Positions 1 to 13,900 of a stretch of 64,000 bases of DNA are shown here, in pieces. A program made the translations under genes and the position numbers. Position 1 is the stretch's first letter, and each line of letters begins with the position of its first letter. The notes beneath the pieces were generated by a model that did no database searches, was not told the origin of the DNA, and saw nothing but the letters and a program-made list of their open reading frames with translations. Source of the stretch: Embiotoca jacksoni (Eukaryota; Chordata; Actinopteri; Embiotocidae). The stretch is from the NCBI GenBank assembly GCA_022577435.1, contig JAKOON010000003.1:6445001-6509000 (forward strand), given 5' to 3'.

Positions 1-168
1 AAAGTGACTTGAAACCACATTCCCCATGTAGTGTATCCCATTTGCCAAAGTTCTGAGTATGAAACTTGTTTGTAAACACTTAGTTTAAGCCGTGGCGCTG
101 TGATGCAGTTTTACATTAGGCTGAGAAAGTGAGACTTGAAATGCTGTTTTCTGTCTAATTGCAGACAC
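1..168 (+). repeat. Exemplar A-type monomer (168 bp), domain I
   Basis: The core begins aaagtgacttg and ends tgcagtttta. It is followed by tail A, which starts cattaggctgagaaagtgag and ends attgcagacac. The next monomer starts at 169. The unusual cacattcccc in the core occurs again at 1922, where bases 1-342 are repeated. A-type monomers of 168 bp recur throughout the window; in domain II the end of the tail reads ctgagaatttgtgaacac instead. Confidence 0.9.
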
Positions 169-342
169 AAAGTGAAGCCACATTGGCCATGTAGTGTATC
201 CCATTTGCTGTTGAAGAAATTTGTTCAGAAACACTTAGTTTAAGCCGTGGCACTGTAATGCAGTTTTATGCTGTTTTTGAGCTTCTCTCGCTGAGATAAG
301 GCTGTTTTTGAAACATTGTGTTTACTGTGAAATTGTCCACAC
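169..342 (+). repeat. Exemplar short B-type monomer (174 bp), domain I
   Basis: The core starts aaagtgaagccacattggcc, which lacks the 'ctt' region of the standard start, and carries the short cassette ctgttgaagaaatttgttca. Tail B follows, starting tgctgtttttgagcttctct and ending gaaattgtccacac. The shorter core accounts for 174 instead of 187 bp. Together with the preceding A monomer it makes a dimer of 342 bp. Confidence 0.88.
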
Positions 343-529
343 AAAGTGACTTGAAACCGCTTTGCCCACGTAGTGTATCCCATTTGCCAAAGTTCTGAGT
401 ATGAAACTTGTTTGTAAACACTTAGTTTAAGCCGTGGTACTGTAATGCAGTTTTACGCTGTTTTTGAGCTTCTCTCGCTGAGATAAGGCTGTTTTTGAAA
501 CATTGTGTTTCCTGTGTAATTGTCCACAC
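343..529 (+). repeat. Exemplar full-length B-type monomer (187 bp), domain I
   Basis: This monomer has the full core with cassette ccaaagttctgagtatgaaa and tail B with ctgagataagg. It is the longest regular monomer class. Tail B contains two copies of gctgtttttga about 32 bp apart, which tail A lacks. This explains most of the 19-bp length difference between A and B monomers. Confidence 0.88.
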
Positions 530-1225
530 AAAGTGACTTGAAACCGCTTTGCCCACGTAGTGTATCCCATTTGCCAAAGTTCTGAGTATGAAACTTGTTT
601 GTAAACACTTAGTTTAAGCCGTGGCGCTGTGATGCAGTTTTACATTAGGCTGAGAAAGTGAGACTTAGAATGCTGTTTTCTGTGTAATTGCAGATACAAA
701 GCGAAGCCAAATTGGCCATGTAGTGTATCCCATTTGCTGATGAAGAAATTGTTCGTAAACACTTAGTTTAAGCCGTGGCACTGTAATGCAGTTTTACGCT
801 GTTTTTGAGTTTCTCTCGCTGAGATAAGGCTGTTTTTGAAACATTGTGTTTCCTGTGAAATTGTCCACACAGAGTGACTTGAAGCCACTTTGTCCATGTA
901 GTTTATCCCATTTGCCATAGTACTGATGAAGAAATTTGTTCGTAAACACTTAGTTTAAGCCGTGGCGCTGTGATGCAGTTTTATATTAGGCTGAGAAAGT
1001 GAGAATTGAAATGCTTTTTTCTGTGTAATTGCAGACACAAAGTGACTTGAAGCCACTTTGTCCATGTAGTTTATCCCATTTGCCATATTACTGATGAAGA
1101 AATTTGTTCGTAAACACTTAGTTTAAGCCGTGGCACTGTAATGTAGTTTTATGCTGTTTTTGAGCTTCTCTCGCTGAGATAAGGCTGTTTTTGAAACATT
1201 GTGGTTCCTGTGTAATTGTCCACAC
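530..1225 (+). repeat. 696-bp four-monomer HOR, copy 1
   Basis: The unit consists of monomers starting at 530, 698, 871 and 1039, with lengths 168, 173, 168 and 187 bp (A-B-A-B). It is followed directly by a near-identical copy at 1226-1921. Shared private variants include gagtttctctcg in the second monomer and ccatattactg in the fourth. I saw three differences by eye, at 1016/1712, 1147/1843 and 1204/1900. Confidence 0.88.
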
Positions 1226-1921
1226 AAAGTGACTTGAAACCGCTTTGCCCACGTAGTGTATCCCATTTGCCAAAGTTCTGAGTATGAAACTTGTTTGTAA
1301 ACACTTAGTTTAAGCCGTGGCGCTGTGATGCAGTTTTACATTAGGCTGAGAAAGTGAGACTTAGAATGCTGTTTTCTGTGTAATTGCAGATACAAAGCGA
1401 AGCCAAATTGGCCATGTAGTGTATCCCATTTGCTGATGAAGAAATTGTTCGTAAACACTTAGTTTAAGCCGTGGCACTGTAATGCAGTTTTACGCTGTTT
1501 TTGAGTTTCTCTCGCTGAGATAAGGCTGTTTTTGAAACATTGTGTTTCCTGTGAAATTGTCCACACAGAGTGACTTGAAGCCACTTTGTCCATGTAGTTT
1601 ATCCCATTTGCCATAGTACTGATGAAGAAATTTGTTCGTAAACACTTAGTTTAAGCCGTGGCGCTGTGATGCAGTTTTATATTAGGCTGAGAAAGTGAGA
1701 ATTGAAATGCTGTTTTCTGTGTAATTGCAGACACAAAGTGACTTGAAGCCACTTTGTCCATGTAGTTTATCCCATTTGCCATATTACTGATGAAGAAATT
1801 TGTTCGTAAACACTTAGTTTAAGCCGTGGCACTGTAATGTAGCTTTATGCTGTTTTTGAGCTTCTCTCGCTGAGATAAGGCTGTTTTTGAAACATTGTGT
1901 TTCCTGTGTAATTGTCCACAC
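1226..1921 (+). repeat. 696-bp four-monomer HOR, copy 2
   Basis: This is a direct tandem copy of 530-1225 at offset 696. A third, slightly different copy lies at 2946-3641, with gagcttc in place of gagtttc; its partner in the macro-duplication is at 8297-8992. After this copy, the sequence at 1922-2263 repeats bases 1-342 at offset 1921, so the left edge of the window also sits inside a larger HOR of 11 monomers. Confidence 0.85.
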
Positions 1922-2604
1922 AAAGTGACTTGAAACCACATTCCCCATGTAGTGTATCCCATTTGCCAAAGTTCTGAGTATGAAACTTGTTTGTAAACAC
2001 TTAGTTTAAGCCGTGGCGCTGTGATGCAGTTTTACATTAGGCTGAGAAAGTGAGACTTGAAATGCTGTTTTCTGTCTAATTGCAGACACAAAGTGAAGCC
2101 ACATTGGCCATGTAGTGTATCCCATTTGCTGTTGAAGAAATTTGTTCAGAAACACTTAGTTTAAGCCGTGGCACTGTAATGCAGTTTTATGCTGTTTTTG
2201 AGCTTCTCTCGCTGAGATAAGGCTGTTTTTGAAACATTGTGTTTACTGTGAAATTGTCCACAGAAAGTGACTTGAAGCCACTTTGTCCATGTAGTTTATC
2301 CCATTTGCCATAGTACTGATGAAGAAATTTGTTCGTAAACACTTAGTTTAAGCCGTGGCGCTGTGATGCAGTTTTACATTAGGCTGAGAAAGTGAGACTT
2401 AAAATGTTGTTTTCTGTGTAATTGCAGATACAAAGTGAAGCCACACTGGCCATGTAGTGTATCCCATTTACTGATGAAGAAATTGTTCGTAAACACTTAG
2501 TTTAAGCCGTGGCACTGTAATGCAGTTTAACGCTGTTTTTGAGCTTCTCTCGCTGAGATAAGGCTGTTTTTGAAACATTGTGTTTCCTGTGTAATTGTCC
2601 ACAC

Positions 2605-5600
2605 AAAGTGACTTGAAACCGCTTTGCCCATGTAGTGTATCCCATTTGCCAAAGTTCTGAGTATGAAACTTGTTTGTAAACACTTAGTTTAAGCCGTGGC
2701 GCTGTGATGCAGTTTTACATTAGGCTGAGAAAGTGAGACTTAAAATGCTGTTTTCTGTGTAATTGCAGATACAAAGTGAAGCCACATTGGCCATGTAGTG
2801 TATCCCCTTTACTGATGAAGAAATTGTTCGTAAACACTTAGTTTAAGCCGTGGTACTGTAATGCAGTTTTACGCTGTTTTTGAGCTTCTCTCGCTGAGAT
2901 AAGGCTGTTTTTGAAACATTGTGTTTCCTGTGTAATTGTCCACACAAAGTGACTTGAAACCGCTTTGCCCACGTAGTGTATCCCATTTGCCAAAGTTCTG
3001 AGTATGAAACTTGTTTGTAAACACTTAGTTTAAGCCGTGGCGCTGTGATGCAGTTTTACATTAGGCTGAGAAAGTGAGACTTAGAATGCTGTTTTCTGTG
3101 TAATTGCAGATACAAAGCGAAGCCAAATTGGCCATGTAGTGTATCCCATTTGCTGATGAAGAAATTGTTCGTAAACACTTAGTTTAAGCCGTGGCACTGT
3201 AATGCAGTTTTACGCTGTTTTTGAGCTTCTCTCGCTGAGATAAGGCTGTTTTTGAAACATTGTGTTTCCTGTGAAATTGTCCACACAGAGTGACTTGAAG
3301 CCACTTTGTCCATGTAGTTTATCCCATTTGCCATAGTACTGATGAAGAAATTTGTTCGTAAACACTTAGTTTAAGCCGTGGCGCTGTGATGCAGTTTTAT
3401 ATTAGGCTGAGAAAGTGAGAATTGAAATGCTTTTTTCTGTGTAATTGCAGACACAAAGTGACTTGAAGCCACTTTTTCCATGTAGTTTATCCCATTTGCC
3501 ATATTACTGATGAAGAAATTTGTTCGTAAACACTTAGTTTAAGCCGCGGCACTGTAATGTAGTTTTATGCTGTTTTTGAGCTTCTCTCGCTGAGATAAGG
3601 CTGTTTTTGAAACATTGTGTTTCCTGTGTAATTGTCCACACAAAGTGACTTGAAACCGCTTTGCCCATGTAGTGTATCCCATTTGCCAAAGTTCTGAGTA
3701 TGAAACTTGTTTGTAAACACTTAGTTTAAGCCGTGGCGCTGTGATGCAGTTTTACATTAGGCTGAGAAAGTGAGACTTGAAATGCTGTTTTCTGTCTAAT
3801 TGCAGACACAAAGTGAAGCCACATTGGCCATTCAGTGTATCCCATTTGCTGTTGAAGAAATTTGTTCAGAAACACTTAGTTTAAGCCGTGGCACTGTAAT
3901 GCATTTTTATGTTATTTTTGAGCTTCTCTCGCTGGGATAAGGCTGTTTTTGAAACATTGTGTTTACTGTGAAATTGTCCACACAAAGTGACTTGAAGCCA
4001 CTTTGTCCATGTAGTTTATCCCATTTGCCATAGTACTGATGAAGAAATTTGTTCGTAAACACTTAGTTTAAGCCGTGGCGCTGTGATGCAGTTTTACATT
4101 AGGCTGAGAAAGTGAGACTTAGAATGCTGTTTTCTGTGTAATTGCAGATACAAAGTGAAGCCACATTGGCCATGTAGTGTATCCCATTTGCTGATGAAGA
4201 AATTGTTCGTAAACACTTACTTTAAGCCGTGGCACTGTAATGCATTTTTATGTTATTTTTGAGCTTCTCTCGCTGGGATAAGGCTGTTTTTGAAACATTG
4301 TGTTTCCTGTGTAATTGTCCACACAAAGTGACTTGAAACCGCTTTGCCCATGTAGTTTATCCCATTTGCCATAGGTCTGAGTATGAAACTTGTTTGTAAA
4401 CACTTAGTTTAAGCCGTCGCGCTGTGATGCAGTTTTACATTAGGCTGAGAAAGTGAGACTTGAAATGCTGTTTTCTGTCTAATTGCAGACACAAAGTGAA
4501 GCCACATTGGCCATGTAGTGTATCCCCTTTACTGATGAAGAAATTGTTCGTAAACACTTAGTTTAAGCCGTGGTACTGTAATGCAGTTTTACGCTGTTTT
4601 TGAGCTTCTCTCGCTGAGATAAGGCTGTTTTTGAAACATTGTGTTTCCTGTGTAATTGTCCACACAAAGTGACTTGAAACCGCTTTGCCCACGTAGTGTA
4701 TCCCATTTGCCAAAGTTCTGAGTATGAAACTTGTTTGTAAACACTTAGTTTAAGCCGTGGCGCTGTGATGCAGTTTTACATTAGGCTGAGAAAGTGAGAC
4801 TTAGAATGCTGTTTTCTGTGTAATTGCAGATACAAAGCAAAGCCAAATTGGCCATGTAGTGTATCCCATTTGCTGATGAAGAAATTGTTCGTAAACACTT
4901 AGTTTAAGCCGTGGCACTGTAATGCAGTTTTACGCTGTTTTTGAGCTTCTCTCGCTGAGATAAGGCTGTTTTTGAAACATTGTGTTTCCTGTGAAATTGT
5001 CCACACAGAGTGACTTGAAACCGCTTTGCCCATGTAGTTTATCCCATTTGCCATAGGTCTGAGTATGAAACTTGTTTGTAAACACTTAGTTTAAGCCGTG
5101 GCGCTGTGATGCAGTTTTACATTAGGCTGAGAAAGTGAGACTTAAAATGCTGTTTTCTGTGTAATTGCAGATACAAAGTGAAGCCACATTGGCCATGTAG
5201 TGTATCCCCTTTACTGATGAAGAAATTGTTCGTAAACACTTAGTTTAAGCCGTGGTACTGTAATGCAGTTTTACGCTGTTTTTGAGCTTCTCTCGCTGAG
5301 ATAAGGCTGTTTTTGAAACATTGTGTTTCCTGTGTAATTATCCACACAAAGTGACTTGAAACCGCTTTGCCCACGTAGTGTATCCCATTTGCCAAAGTTC
5401 TGAGTATGAAACTTGTTTGTAAACACTTAGTTTAAGCCGTGGCGCTGTGATGCAGTTTTACATTAGGCTGAGAAAGTGAGACTTAGAATGCTGTTTTCTG
5501 TGTAATTGCAGATACAAAGCGAAGCCAAATTGGCCATGTAGTGTATCCCATTTGCTGATGAAGAAATTGTTCGTAAACACTTAGTTTAAGCCGTGGCACT

Positions 5601-7955
5601 GTAATGCAGTTTTACGCTGTTTTTGAGCTTCTCTCGCTGAGATAAGGCTGTTTTTGAAACATTGTGTTTCCTGTGAAATTGTCCACACAGAGTGACTTGA
5701 AGCCACTTTGTCCATGTAGTTTATCCCATTTGCCATAGTACTGATGAAGAAATTTGTTCGTAAACACTTAGTTTAAGCCGTGGCACTGTAATGTAGTTTT
5801 ATGCTGTTTTTGAGCTTCTCTCGCTGAGATAAGGCTGTTTTTGAAACATTGTGTTTCCTGTGTAATTGTCCACACAAAGTGACTTGAAACCACTTTCCCC
5901 ATGTAGTGTATCCCATTTGCCAAAGTTCTGAGTATGAAACTTGTTTGTAAACACTTAGTTTAAGCCGTGGCGCTGTGATGCAGTTTTACATTAGGCTGAG
6001 AAAGTGAGACTTGAAATGCTGTTTTCTGTCTAATTGCAGACACAAAGTGAAGCCACATTGGCCATGCAGTGTATCCCATTTGCTATTGAAGAAATTTGTT
6101 CAGAAACACTTAGTTTAAGCCGTGGCACTGTAATGCAGTTTTATGCTGTTTTTGAGCTTCTCTCCCTGAGGCAAGGCTGTTTTTGAAACATTGTGTTTAC
6201 TGTGAAATTGTCCACACAAAGTGACTTGAAGCCACTTTGTCCATGTAGTTTATCCCATTTGCCATAGTACTGATGAAGAAATTTGTTCGTAAACACTTAG
6301 TTTAAGCCGTGGCGCTGTGATGCAGTTTTACATTAGGCTGAGAAAGTGAGACTTAGAATGCTGTTTTCTGTGTAATTGCAGATACAAAGTGAAGCCACAT
6401 TGGCCATGTAGTGTATCCCATTTGCTGTTGAAGAAATTTGTTCAGAAACACTTAGTTTAAGCCGTGGCACTGTAATGCAGTTTTATGCTGTTTTTGAGCT
6501 TCTCTCGCTGAGATAAGGCTGTTTTTGAAACATTGTGTTTCCTGTGAAATTGTCCACACAAAGTGACTTGAAACCACTTTGTCCATGTACTTTATCCCAT
6601 TTGCCATAGTACTGATGAAGAAATTTGTTCGTAAACACTTAATTTAAGCCGTGGCACTGTAATGTAGTTTTATGCTGTTTTTGAGCTTCTCTCGCTGAGA
6701 TAAGGCTGTTTTTGAAACATTGTGTTTACTGTGAAATTGTCCACACAAAGTGACTTGAAACCACTTTGTCCATGTACTTTATCCCATTTGCCATAGTACT
6801 GATGAAGAAATTTGTTCGTAAAACTTAGTTTAAGACGTGGCACTGTAATGCAGTTTTAAATTAGGCTGAGAAAGTGAGACTTGAAATGCTGTTTTCTGTG
6901 TAATTGCAGATACAAAGTGAAGCCACATTGGCCATGTAGTGTATCCCATTTGCTGTTGAAGAAATTATGTTCAGAAACACTTAGTTTAAGCCGTGGCACT
7001 GTAATGCAGTTTTATGCTGTTTTTGAGCTTCTCTCGCTGAGATAAGGCTGTTTTTGAAACATTGTGTTTCCTGTGAAATTGTCCACACAAAGTGACTTGA
7101 AACCACTTTGTCCATGTAGTTTATCCCATTTGCCATAGTACTGATGAAGAAATTTGTTCGTAAACACTTAATTTAAGCCGTGGCACTGTAATGCAGTTTT
7201 ACGCTGTTTTTGAGCTTCTCTCGCTGAGATAAGGCTGTTTTTGAAACATTGTGTTTCCTGTGTAATTGTCCACACAAAGTGACTTGAAACCGCTTTGCCC
7301 ATGTAGTGTATCCCATTTGCCAAAGTTCTGAGTATGAAACTTGTTTGTAAACACTTAGTTTAAGCCGTGGCGCTGTGATGCAGTTTTACATTAGGCTGAG
7401 AAAGTGAGACTTAGAATGCTGTTTTCTGTGTAATTGCAGATACAAAGTGAAGCCAAATTGGCCATGTAGTGTATCCCATTTGCTGATGAAGAAATTGTTC
7501 GTAAACACTTAGTTTAAGCCGTGGCACTGTAATGCAGTTTTACGCTGTTTTTGAGCTTCTCTCGCTGAGATAAGGCTGTTTTTGAAACATTGTGTTTCCT
7601 GTGAAATTGTCCACACAGAGTGACTTGAAGCCACTTTGTCCATGTAGTTTATCCCATTTGCCATAGTACTGATGAAGAAATTTGTTCGTAAACACTTAGT
7701 TTAAGCCGTGGCGCTGTGATGCAGTTTTATATTAGGCTGAGAAAGTGAGAATTGAAATGCTGTTTTCTGTGTAATTGCAGATACAATGTGAAGCCACATT
7801 GGCCATGTAGTGTATCCCATTTACTGATGAAGAAATTGTTCGTAAACACTTAGTTTAAGCCGTGGCACTGTAATGCATTTTTATGTTATTTTTGAGATAC
7901 TCGCTGGGATAAGGCTGTTTTTGAAACATTGTGTTTCCTGTGTAATTGTCCACAC
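2605..7955 (+). repeat. Macro-duplication copy 1 (5,351 bp)
   Basis: This monomer-aligned segment is repeated at 7956-14330. Rare private variants occur in both copies at constant offset. Offset 5351 holds for tatcccctttactg (2801 and 8152), actttttcca (3471 and 8822), aagccgcggc (3541 and 8892) and ttcagtgtat (3831 and 9182). Offset 6375 holds after about 4493 for tctccctgaggcaagg (6161 and 12536), gaaattatgttcag (6961 and 13336) and gatactcgctggg (7896 and 14271). The offset change marks a 1,024-bp indel between the copies. Confidence 0.9.
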
Positions 7956-10900
7956 AAAGTGACTTGAAACCGCTTTGCCCATGTAGTGTATCCCATTTGC
8001 CAAAGTTCTGAGTATGAAACTTGTTTGTAAACACTTAGTTTAAGCCGTGGCGCTGTGATGCAGTTTTACATTAGGCTGAGAAAGTGAGACTTAAAATGCT
8101 GTTTTCTGTGTAATTGCAGATACAAAGTGAAGCCACATTGGCCATGTAGTGTATCCCCTTTACTGATGAAGAAATTGTTCGTAAACACTTAGTTTAAGCC
8201 GTGGTACTGTAATGCAGTTTTACGCTGTTTTTGAGCTTCTCTCGCTGAGATAAGGCTGTTTTTGAAACATTGTGTTTCCTGTGTAATTGTCCACACAAAG
8301 TGACTTGAAACCGCTTTGCCCACGTAGTGTATCCCATTTGCCAAAGTTCTGAGTATGAAACTTGTTTGTAAACACTTAGTTTAAGCCGTGGCGCTGTGAT
8401 GCAGTTTTACATTAGGCTGAGAAAGTGAGACTTAGAATGCTGTTTTCTGTGTAATTGCAGATACAAAGCGAAGCCAAATTGGCCATGTAGTGTATCCCAT
8501 TTGCTGATGAAGAAATTGTTCGTAAACACTTAGTTTAAGCCGTGGCACTGTAATGCAGTTTTACGCTGTTTTTGAGCTTCTCTCGCTGAGATAAGGCTGT
8601 TTTTGAAACATTGTGTTTCCTGTGAAATTGTCCACACAGAGTGACTTGAAGCCACTTTGTCCATGTAGTTTATCCCATTTGCCATAGTACTGATGAAGAA
8701 ATTTGTTCGTAAACACTTAGTTTAAGCCGTGGCGCTGTGATGCAGTTTTATATTAGGCTGAGAAAGTGAGAATTGAAATGCTTTTTTCTGTGTAATTGCA
8801 GACACAAAGTGACTTGAAGCCACTTTTTCCATGTAGTTTATCCCATTTGCCATATTACTGATGAAGAAATTTGTTCGTAAACACTTAGTTTAAGCCGCGG
8901 CACTGTAATGTAGTTTTATGCTGTTTTTGAGCTTCTCTCGCTGAGATAAGGCTGTTTTTGAAACATTGTGTTTCCTGTGTAATTGTCCACACAAAGTGAC
9001 TTGAAACCGCTTTGCCCATGTAGTGTATCCCATTTGCCAAAGTTCTGAGTATGAAACTTGTTTGTAAACACTTAGTTTAAGCCGTGGCGCTGTGATGCAG
9101 TTTTACATTAGGCTGAGAAAGTGAGACTTGAAATGCTGTTTTCTGTCTAATTGCAGACACAAAGTGAAGCCACATTGGCCATTCAGTGTATCCCATTTGC
9201 TGTTGAAGAAATTTGTTCAGAAACACTTAGTTTAAGCCGTGGCACTGTAATGCATTTTTATGTTATTTTTGAGCTTCTCTCGCTGGGATAAGGCTGTTTT
9301 TGAAACATTGTGTTTACTGTGAAATTGTCCACACAAAGTGACTTGAAGCCACTTTGTCCATGTAGTTTATCCCATTTGCCATAGTACTGATGAAGAAATT
9401 TGTTCGTAAACACTTAGTTTAAGCCGTGGCGCTGTGATGCAGTTTTACATTAGGCTGAGAAAGTGAGACTTAGAATGCTGTTTTCTGTGTAATTGCAGAT
9501 ACAAAGTGAAGCCACATTGGCCATGTAGTGTATCCCATTTGCTGATGAAGAAATTGTTCGTAAACACTTACTTTAAGCCGTGGCACTGTAATGCATTTTT
9601 ATGTTATTTTTGAGCTTCTCTCGCTGGGATAAGGCTGTTTTTGAAACATTGTGTTTCCTGTGTAATTGTCCACACAAAGTGACTTGAAACCGCTTTGCCC
9701 ATGTAGTTTATCCCATTTGCCATAGGTCTGAGTATGAAACTTGTTTGTAAACACTTAGTTTAAGCCGTCGCGCTGTGATGCAGTTTTACATTAGGCTGAG
9801 AAAGTGAGACTTGAAATGCTGTTTTCTGTCTAATTGCAGACACAAAGTGAAGCCACATTGGCCATGTAGTGTATCCCATTTGCTGTTGAAGAAATTTGTT
9901 CAGAAACACTTAGTTTAAGCCGTGGCACTGTAATGCAGTTTTATGCTGTTTTTGAGCTTCTCTCGCTGAGATAAGGCTGTTTTTGAAACATTGTGTTTAC
10001 TGTGAAATTGTCCACACAAAGTGACTTGAAGCCACTTTGTCCATGTAGTTTATCCCATTTGCCATAGTACTGATGAAGAAATTTGTTCGTAAACACTTAG
10101 TTTAAGCCGTGGCGCTGTGATGCAGTTTTACATTAGGCTGAGAAAGTGAGACTTAAAATGCTGTTTTCTGTGTAATTGCAGATACAAAGTGAAGCCACAC
10201 TGGCCATGTAGTGTATCCCATTTACTGATGAAGAAATTGTTCGTAAACACTTAGTTTAAGCCGTGGCACTGTAATGCAGTTTTACGCTGTTTTTGAGCTT
10301 CTCTCGCTGAGATAAGGCTGTTTTTGAAACATTGTGTTTCCTGTGTAATTGTCCACACAAAGTGACTTGAAACCGCTTTGCCCATGTAGTGTATCCCATT
10401 TGCCAAAGTTCTGAGTATGAAACTTGTTTGTAAACACTTAGTTTAAGCCGTGGCGCTGTGATGCAGTTTTACATTAGGCTGAGAAAGTGAGACTTAAAAT
10501 GCTGTTTTCTGTGTAATTGCAGATACAAATGGAAGCCACATTGGCCATGTAGTGTATCCCCTTTACTGATGAAGAAATTGTTCGTAAACACTTAGTTTAA
10601 GCCGTGGTACTGTAATGCAGTTTTACGCTGTTTTTGAGCTTCTCTCGCTGAGATAAGGCTGTTTTTGAAACATTGTGTTTCCTGTGTAATTGTCCACACA
10701 AAGTGACTTGAAACCGCTTTGCCCATGTAGTGTAGCCAATTTGCCAAAGTTCTGAGTATGAAACTTGTTTGTAAACACTTAGTTTAAGCCGTGGCGCTGT
10801 GATGCAGTTTTACATTAGGCTGAGAAAGTGAGACTTAAAATGCTGTTTTCTGTGTAATTGCAGATACAAAGTGAAGCCACATTGGCCATGTAGTGTATCC

Positions 10901-13900
10901 CCTTTACTGATGAAGAAATTGTTCGTAAACACTTAGTTTAAGCCGTGGTACTGTAATGCAGTTTTACGCTGTTTTTGAGCTTCTCTCGCTGAGATAAGGC
11001 TGTTTTTGAAACATTGTGTTTCCTGTGTAATTGTCCACACAAAGTGACTTGAAACCGCTTTGCCCACGTAGTGTATCCCATTTGCCAAAGTTCTGAGTAT
11101 GAAACTTGTTTGTAAACACTTAGTTTAAGCCGTGGCGCTGTGATGCAGTTTTACATTAGGCTGAGAAAGTGAGACTTAGAATGCTGTTTTCTGTGTAATT
11201 GCAGATACAAAGCAAAGCCAAATTGGCCATGTAGTGTATCCCATTTGCTGATGAAGAAATTGTTCGTAAACACTTAGTTTAAGCCGTGGCACTGTAATGC
11301 AGTTTTACGCTGTTTTTGAGCTTCTCTCGCTGAGATAAGGCTGTTTTTGAAACATTGTGTTTCCTGTGAAATTGTCCACACAGAGTGACTTGAAACCGCT
11401 TTGCCCATGTAGTTTATCCCATTTGCCATAGGTCTGAGTATGAAACTTGTTTGTAAACACTTAGTTTAAGCCGTGGCGCTGTGATGCAGTTTTACATTAG
11501 GCTGAGAAAGTGAGACTTAAAATGCTGTTTTCTGTGTAATTGCAGATACAAAGTGAAGCCACATTGGCCATGTAGTGTATCCCCTTTACTGATGAAGAAA
11601 TTGTTCGTAAACACTTAGTTTAAGCCGTGGTACTGTAATGCAGTTTTACGCTGTTTTTGAGCTTCTCTCGCTGAGATAAGGCTGTTTTTGAAACATTGTG
11701 TTTCCTGTGTAATTATCCACACAAAGTGACTTGAAACCGCTTTGCCCACGTAGTGTATCCCATTTGCCAAAGTTCTGAGTATGAAACTTGTTTGTAAACA
11801 CTTAGTTTAAGCCGTGGCGCTGTGATGCAGTTTTACATTAGGCTGAGAAAGTGAGACTTAGAATGCTGTTTTCTGTGTAATTGCAGATACAAAGCGAAGC
11901 CAAATTGGCCATGTAGTGTATCCCATTTGCTGATGAAGAAATTGTTCGTAAACACTTAGTTTAAGCCGTGGCACTGTAATGCAGTTTTACGCTGTTTTTG
12001 AGCTTCTCTCGCTGAGATAAGGCTGTTTTTGAAACATTGTGTTTCCTGTGAAATTGTCCACACAGAGTGACTTGAAGCCACTTTGTCCATGTAGTTTATC
12101 CCATTTGCCATAGTACTGATGAAGAAATTTGTTCGTAAACACTTAGTTTAAGCCGTGGCACTGTAATGTAGTTTTATGCTGTTTTTGAGCTTCTCTCGCT
12201 GAGATAAGGCTGTTTTTGAAACATTGTGTTTCCTGTGTAATTGTCCACACAAAGTGACTTGAAACCACTTTCCCCATGTAGTGTATCCCATTTGCCAAAG
12301 TTCTGAGTATGAAACTTGTTTGTAAACACTTAGTTTAAGCCGTGGCGCTGTGATGCAGTTTTACATTAGGCTGAGAAAGTGAGACTTGAAATGCTGTTTT
12401 CTGTCTAATTGCAGACACAAAGTGAAGCCACATTGGCCATGCAGTGTATCCCATTTGCTATTGAAGAAATTTGTTCAGAAACACTTAGTTTAAGCCGTGG
12501 CACTGTAATGCAGTTTTATGCTGTTTTTGAGCTTCTCTCCCTGAGGCAAGGCTGTTTTTGAAACATTGTGTTTACTGTGAAATTGTCCACACAAAGTGAC
12601 TTGAAGCCACTTTGTCCATGTAGTTTATCCCATTTGCCATAGTACTGATGAAGAAATTTGTTCGTAAACACTTAGTTTAAGCCGTGGCGCTGTGATGCAG
12701 TTTTACATTAGGCTGAGAAAGTGAGACTTAGAATGCTGTTTTCTGTGTAATTGCAGATACAAAGTGAAGCCACATTGGCCATGTAGTGTATCCCATTTGC
12801 TGTTGAAGAAATTTGTTCAGAAACACTTAGTTTAAGCCGTGGCACTGTAATGCAGTTTTATGCTGTTTTTGAGCTTCTCTCGCTGAGATAAGGCTGTTTT
12901 TGAAACATTGTGTTTCCTGTGAAATTGTCCACACAAAGTGACTTGAAACCACTTTGTCCATGTACTTTATCCCATTTGCCATAGTACTGATGAAGAAATT
13001 TGTTCGTAAACACTTAATTTAAGCCGTGGCACTGTAATGTAGTTTTATGCTGTTTTTGAGCTTCTCTCGCTGAGATAAGGCTGTTTTTGAAACATTGTGT
13101 TTACTGTGAAATTGTCCACACAAAGTGACTTGAAACCACTTTGTCCATGTACTTTATCCCATTTGCCATAGTACTGATGAAGAAATTTGTTCGTAAAACT
13201 TAGTTTAAGACGTGGCACTGTAATGCAGTTTTAAATTAGGCTGAGAAAGTGAGACTTGAAATGCTGTTTTCTGTGTAATTGCAGATACAAAGTGAAGCCA
13301 CATTGGCCATGTAGTGTATCCCATTTGCTGTTGAAGAAATTATGTTCAGAAACACTTAGTTTAAGCCGTGGCACTGTAATGCAGTTTTATGCTGTTTTTG
13401 AGCTTCTCTCGCTGAGATAAGGCTGTTTTTGAAACATTGTGTTTCCTGTGAAATTGTCCACACAAAGTGACTTGAAACCACTTTGTCCATGTAGTTTATC
13501 CCATTTGCCATAGTACTGATGAAGAAATTTGTTCGTAAACACTTAATTTAAGCCGTGGCACTGTAATGCAGTTTTACGCTGTTTTTGAGCTTCTCTCGCT
13601 GAGATAAGGCTGTTTTTGAAACATTGTGTTTCCTGTGTAATTGTCCACACAAAGTGACTTGAAACCGCTTTGCCCATGTAGTGTATCCCATTTGCCAAAG
13701 TTCTGAGTATGAAACTTGTTTGTAAACACTTAGTTTAAGCCGTGGCGCTGTGATGCAGTTTTACATTAGGCTGAGAAAGTGAGACTTAGAATGCTGTTTT
13801 CTGTGTAATTGCAGATACAAAGTGAAGCCAAATTGGCCATGTAGTGTATCCCATTTGCTGATGAAGAAATTGTTCGTAAACACTTAGTTTAAGCCGTGGC

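Noticed and set aside
1280..1420. Possible CENP-B box on the minus strand (tttggcaaatggga, the complement of tcccatttgccaaa), which recalls TTGGAAACGGGA.
   Set aside because: It lacks both essential halves (TTCG and CGGG at fixed spacing), and the similarity needs a gap.
3903..4290. AT-rich stretch catttttatgttatttttga considered as a possible polyadenylation signal, promoter element or transposon remnant.
   Set aside because: It is a point-variant allele of the B tail (cagttttatgctgtttttga), found at the same monomer position in many copies of domains I and III.
6950..13350. The gaaattatgttcag allele (6961 and 13336) considered as a possible insertion footprint of a mobile element.
   Set aside because: It is only a 2-base change relative to gaaatttgttcag, has no target-site duplication, and its two copies are explained by the macro-duplication.
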